Below are positions 61,354 through 64,000 of a stretch of DNA of 64,000 bases, piece by piece. Under the pieces are notes generated by a model. The model was not told the origin of the DNA and did not search any database. It worked only from the letters and a program-made list of their open reading frames with translations. Every line of letters starts with the position of its first letter. Within the stretch, counting starts at the first letter, position 1. Source of the DNA: Acidobacteriota bacterium (GTDB lineage Bacteria; Acidobacteriota; UBA6911; RPQK01; DATIPO01); assembly GCA_035471785.1 (NCBI GenBank), contig DATIPQ010000005.1, forward strand, positions 114,955 through 178,954. The letters run 5' to 3'. The position numbers were made by a program, and so were the translations under genes.

Positions 61354-64000
61354 TCACTCCGCCCGAAGCGCCCGCACGGGATTAGTTCGTGACGCCCGAA
61401 GCGCCGGCACCAACACGGCGCCGGTGGCGATGAGTCCCAGCAGCACGATCCCCGCCGCGTAGACCAAGGGATCGGTAGGACTGACCTCGGCCAGAATGCT
61501 GACCGCCGTCCGGGTAAGAGCCACGGACAATCCCAGGCCGATCACCAGTCCCGCGACGGTAAGCACCACCCCCTGCCGCATCACCAGCCGCAGGATGTCC
61601 TGGCGGCAGGCTCCCATGGCCATGCGCACGCCGATTTCCTGTGTCCGCTGGGCGCTGAGGAAGGCGATGACCCCGTAAATCCCCACCGCCGCCAACAGGA
61701 TGGCGGCCCCGGCGAAAATCGCCAGCAAGGTGGAGATAAAGGCCCGCGTTTCCAGCGATTCGGCGGCGATTTCACGCAGCGGACGGATGTCGTTGACCGG
61801 CAGCTTGGAGTCCAGCGCCCACATCTGTTCCCGCACCGTCTCGGTCAATGCCAGCGGCTCGCCTTGGGTGCGTATGAACAGCGCCTGGATGCCGGGCCAG
61901 GTCACCTGCCGATAGGGGACGTAGAAGACCGGATAGGTCTCGCGGTCGCGCCCTTGCAGCTTGACGTCCTCAACCACGCCCACCACGGTGCGCAGCACGT
62001 CCTCGTCGCGCCAGGAGCGGATGCGCTTGCCCAGCGGATCCTCTCCCGGAAACATGCGCTCGGCCAGCAGCTTGGAGATGACGGTGACCGGCACGCTCTC
62101 GGCGCCGTCGCGCGAATCGAAGGCGCGTCCGCCCAGCAGGTCGAGTCCTACGGTGGAAAAGTAGTCCTCGCCCACCGAACTCCACATGGCCAGGTACTCG
62201 GGTCCGTTAGGGGGCATGGGGGCGCCTTCTTCCAGGTGGGCGCGGAAGACGTAGGCTCCTCCGCCCTGGAAAGGAATGACCGAAGCTCCGCTGACGCCCT
62301 CGATGCCGGGGACTTGCTCCAGCCGCTGGGAAATCTCGCGGTAGAAAGCGTCGCGCTGGGCCTTTTGCGGATAGCGTCCCGAAGGCAGGCGCAGCCGCAC
62401 GATGAGCATGTTGTCAACCTCGATGGCGGGATCGGAGGCGGCCACTTTAGCGAAGCTGCGGATCATCAGTCCGGCGCCGATCAGCAGCACCAGCGACAGG
62501 GCCACCTGGGCGGCGGCCAGCAGCGAACGGGTGCGGCGCGATCCTCCCGTGAGGGCTTGGCGTCCGGCGCTGTGAAGGGCCTGGGCCAGGCGTCCGCGCG
62601 AGATCTGAAGGGCGGGGACGAGTCCGAAGGCGGCGGCGGTGGCGAGTCCGAGGAAGCCGGCGAATAGCAGCACGCGCCAGTCGAGCGAGGCTTCCGCCAC
62701 GCGTCCCAGGTTTCGCGGGAAGGCCAAAAAGAGGTCGATGCCGCCCAGCGCCACGATCAGGCCGAGTCCGGCGCCGGCCAGCCCCAGCAGGGCGCTCTCG
62801 GTCAAAAGCTGGCGGATGATGCGGGCGCGTCCGGCGCCCAGCGCCATGCGGACGGACATTTCGCGCGTCCGGTCGGCGGCGCGGGCCAGCAGCAAGTTGG
62901 CCACGTTGACGCACACGATCAGCAGCACGAAGAGCACGGCGCCGAAAAGGATCCAAAGCACCGTCCGCAACTGTGGATCGGCTATCCAGTCGCTCAGAGT
63001 GTAGAGGGTGGCGGAGTATTTTCCGCGCTGGTCGGGCAGCTCTTGGGCGATGCGGGCGGCGTGGGCCTGCAGGCGGGCCCGGGCCTGCGGCACGGTGACG
63101 CCCGGGGCCAGGCGTCCGATGGCGCGCATGTTGAAGTTGTCTCGTTCCTGCAAGGAAGGCGGCGGCGGATCGGAGACCCGGTTGGAGAGCCAGTATTGCA
63201 GTCCGGTGGGCCATACGTCCTCGGGATCGACCACGCCGATCACCTCGACCCGGTACCCGCTCATCTCGATGATGCTTCCGACGACGTCTTCTTGGCCGCC
63301 GAAGCGCGTCTGCCACAGTCCGCTGCTGATGATGACCGACTGGTTGTCGCCGGGCAGGTATTCCTCGGGCTGGTAGAGGCGTCCGATGACCGGCTTGACC
63401 TGAAAGATGCGGAAATACCCCTCGTCGACGTAGATGCCCCGCACCGTCTCGGGATCGCCTCCTGTGGTCAAATCGGCCGTGCTGAAGCTGACCACCGACA
63501 GGTCCTGAAACAGGCCTTCTTCCTGCTTCCAGTCCTGGACATCGGGATAGGCCACGGTAAGGCGGTCTTCGTTGCGTTCGGTGTCGACACCGGCCGGAAC
63601 CACGATCCTTTCCGCCTGCGGATAGGGCAGCGGCCTCAGCAACGCCGCGGAGATCAGCGAAAAAATCGTCACGCTGGCCCCGATCCCCAGCGCCAGCACC
63701 AGCAGGGCCGTCAAGGCCACGCCGGGCCGCCGCATCAACGAGCGAATTCCGTCACGCACATCCAACCAAGTCCTCTGCCACATACTTCCTAGTCCTCTCC
63801 CAGTCCTCGGCTTTCCCCGGCGAAGAAGAAAGAGAGCCTCCCTGGCCCATGTCCTCAGTCTCTCCCGCCCAAACGAAGCGACCAGCGAGCCGGCTTCCTT
63901 CCAATACCACCGCCGCGCCTGCGCCTCCCCCCAAACCCCCTGCACCCGCTCAAACTCCTCATCCAACTCATCCAACACCCACTCCCGCACATCTCGAGGC
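61354..64000 (-). CDS. ADOP-type ABC permease (5' end off window)
   Basis: At least 881 codons; the frame is still open at the right edge (upstream codons read ...PRDVREW), so the start lies outside. The N-terminus LDELDEEFERVQ ... ARRWYWKEA is the common ADOP prefix domain. A first membrane helix with ALTALLVLALGIGASVTIFS, a MacB-like periplasmic domain, FtsX domain, second periplasmic domain and final FtsX domain follow, ending NPVRALRAE. Unlike the ADOP at 55 kb it has the normal prefix instead of an HTH. The family resembles MacB without its ATPase; substrate is unknown. Confidence 0.9.
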   Translation of the reverse strand, partial: PRDVREWVLDELDEEFERVQGVWGEAQARRWYWKEAGSLVASFGRERLRTWAREALFLLRRGKPRTGRGLGSMWQRTWLDVRDGIRSLMRRPGVALTALLVLALGIGASVTIFSLISAALLRPLPYPQAERIVVPAGVDTERNEDRLTVAYPDVQDWKQEEGLFQDLSVVSFSTADLTTGGDPETVRGIYVDEGYFRIFQVKPVIGRLYQPEEYLPGDNQSVIISSGLWQTRFGGQEDVVGSIIEMSGYRVEVIGVVDPEDVWPTGLQYWLSNRVSDPPPPSLQERDNFNMRAIGRLAPGVTVPQARARLQAHAARIAQELPDQRGKYSATLYTLSDWIADPQLRTVLWILFGAVLFVLLIVCVNVANLLLARAADRTREMSVRMALGAGRARIIRQLLTESALLGLAGAGLGLIVALGGIDLFLAFPRNLGRVAEASLDWRVLLFAGFLGLATAAAFGLVPALQISRGRLAQALHSAGRQALTGGSRRTRSLLAAAQVALSLVLLIGAGLMIRSFAKVAASDPAIEVDNMLIVRLRLPSGRYPQKAQRDAFYREISQRLEQVPGIEGVSGASVIPFQGGGAYVFRAHLEEGAPMPPNGPEYLAMWSSVGEDYFSTVGLDLLGGRAFDSRDGAESVPVTVISKLLAERMFPGEDPLGKRIRSWRDEDVLRTVVGVVEDVKLQGRDRETYPVFYVPYRQVTWPGIQALFIRTQGEPLALTETVREQMWALDSKLPVNDIRPLREIAAESLETRAFISTLLAIFAGAAILLAAVGIYGVIAFLSAQRTQEIGVRMAMGACRQDILRLVMRQGVVLTVAGLVIGLGLSVALTRTAVSILAEVSPTDPLVYAAGIVLLGLIATGAVLVPALRASRTNPVRALRAE

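Noticed and set aside
1-64000. tRNA, rRNA, CRISPR arrays, prophage or complete insertion sequences
   Set aside because: No cloverleaf-like spacer, no regularly spaced repeats and no transposase, integrase or structural phage gene could be recognised by reading; a tRNAscan or covariance search was not possible.

Overview
The window is GC-rich bacterial chromosome and most likely comes from an Acidobacteriota genome. The main reason is two very large 'ADOP'-type ABC permeases (MacB-like periplasmic domain plus duplicated FtsX domains in one chain), a family greatly expanded in that phylum. Supporting signs are a propeller-type hybrid histidine kinase, a parE-parC pair of the sequence type also seen in Bacteroidetes, and many multidomain Ser/Thr kinase and Rieske fusions. 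The assignment is inference from gene content. No rRNA, tRNA, CRISPR array, phage or intact transposase was seen.

Layout. 1-4.6 kb: topoisomerase IV genes parE (cut by the left edge) and parC, converging on an MscS channel. 4.8-11 kb: small coiled-coil protein, a sigma-54 activator with a degenerate receiver, a ferritin-like protein, a proline-rich mini-protein, MgtC-like membrane protein, SppA protease and a YihY/BrkB membrane protein. 11-18 kb: a 1420-residue sensor hybrid kinase, an M28 peptidase and a PLP amino-acid decarboxylase. 18-24 kb: 1-Cys peroxiredoxin, the beta-oxidation operon fadN-fadA and a PAP2 phosphatase. 24-31.5 kb: short-form aconitase, an ATPase-protein kinase fusion, a thioredoxin-like protein and a nucleotide-translocase-like protein with a repeat tail. 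31.7-34 kb: a four-gene membrane redox operon around a ferric-reductase/Rieske fusion. 34-42 kb: a carbohydrate block (debranching enzyme, GMC oxidoreductase, aquaporin, SDR, GH63-like glucosidase). 42.5-43.7 kb: ECF sigma factor and membrane anti-sigma. 44.2-47.8 kb: an unusual two-gene operon in which a Rieske domain is fused to a glutamate-synthase-like FMN domain and a second Rieske domain is fused to a ThDP enzyme. 47.9-55 kb: a secreted four-cysteine peptide, a beta-propeller protein and a redoxin, facing a four-gene ABC-2 transporter operon. 55-64 kb: an HTH-ADOP permease fusion, TfoX-like protein, a secreted nuclease/lamin-tail protein bracketed by two direct composite repeats, and a second ADOP permease cut by the right edge.

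How the parts work together. FadN and FadA supply acetyl-CoA from fatty acids and aconitase feeds the TCA cycle. Three Rieske proteins, several thiol-redox proteins, a peroxiredoxin and a ferritin point to a heavily redox-oriented aerobic lifestyle. The strongest candidates for undescribed systems are the double-Rieske operon, the four-cysteine peptide/ABC cassette, and the repeat-bracketed nuclease locus whose flanks carry relics of the nuclease gene's own 3' end.
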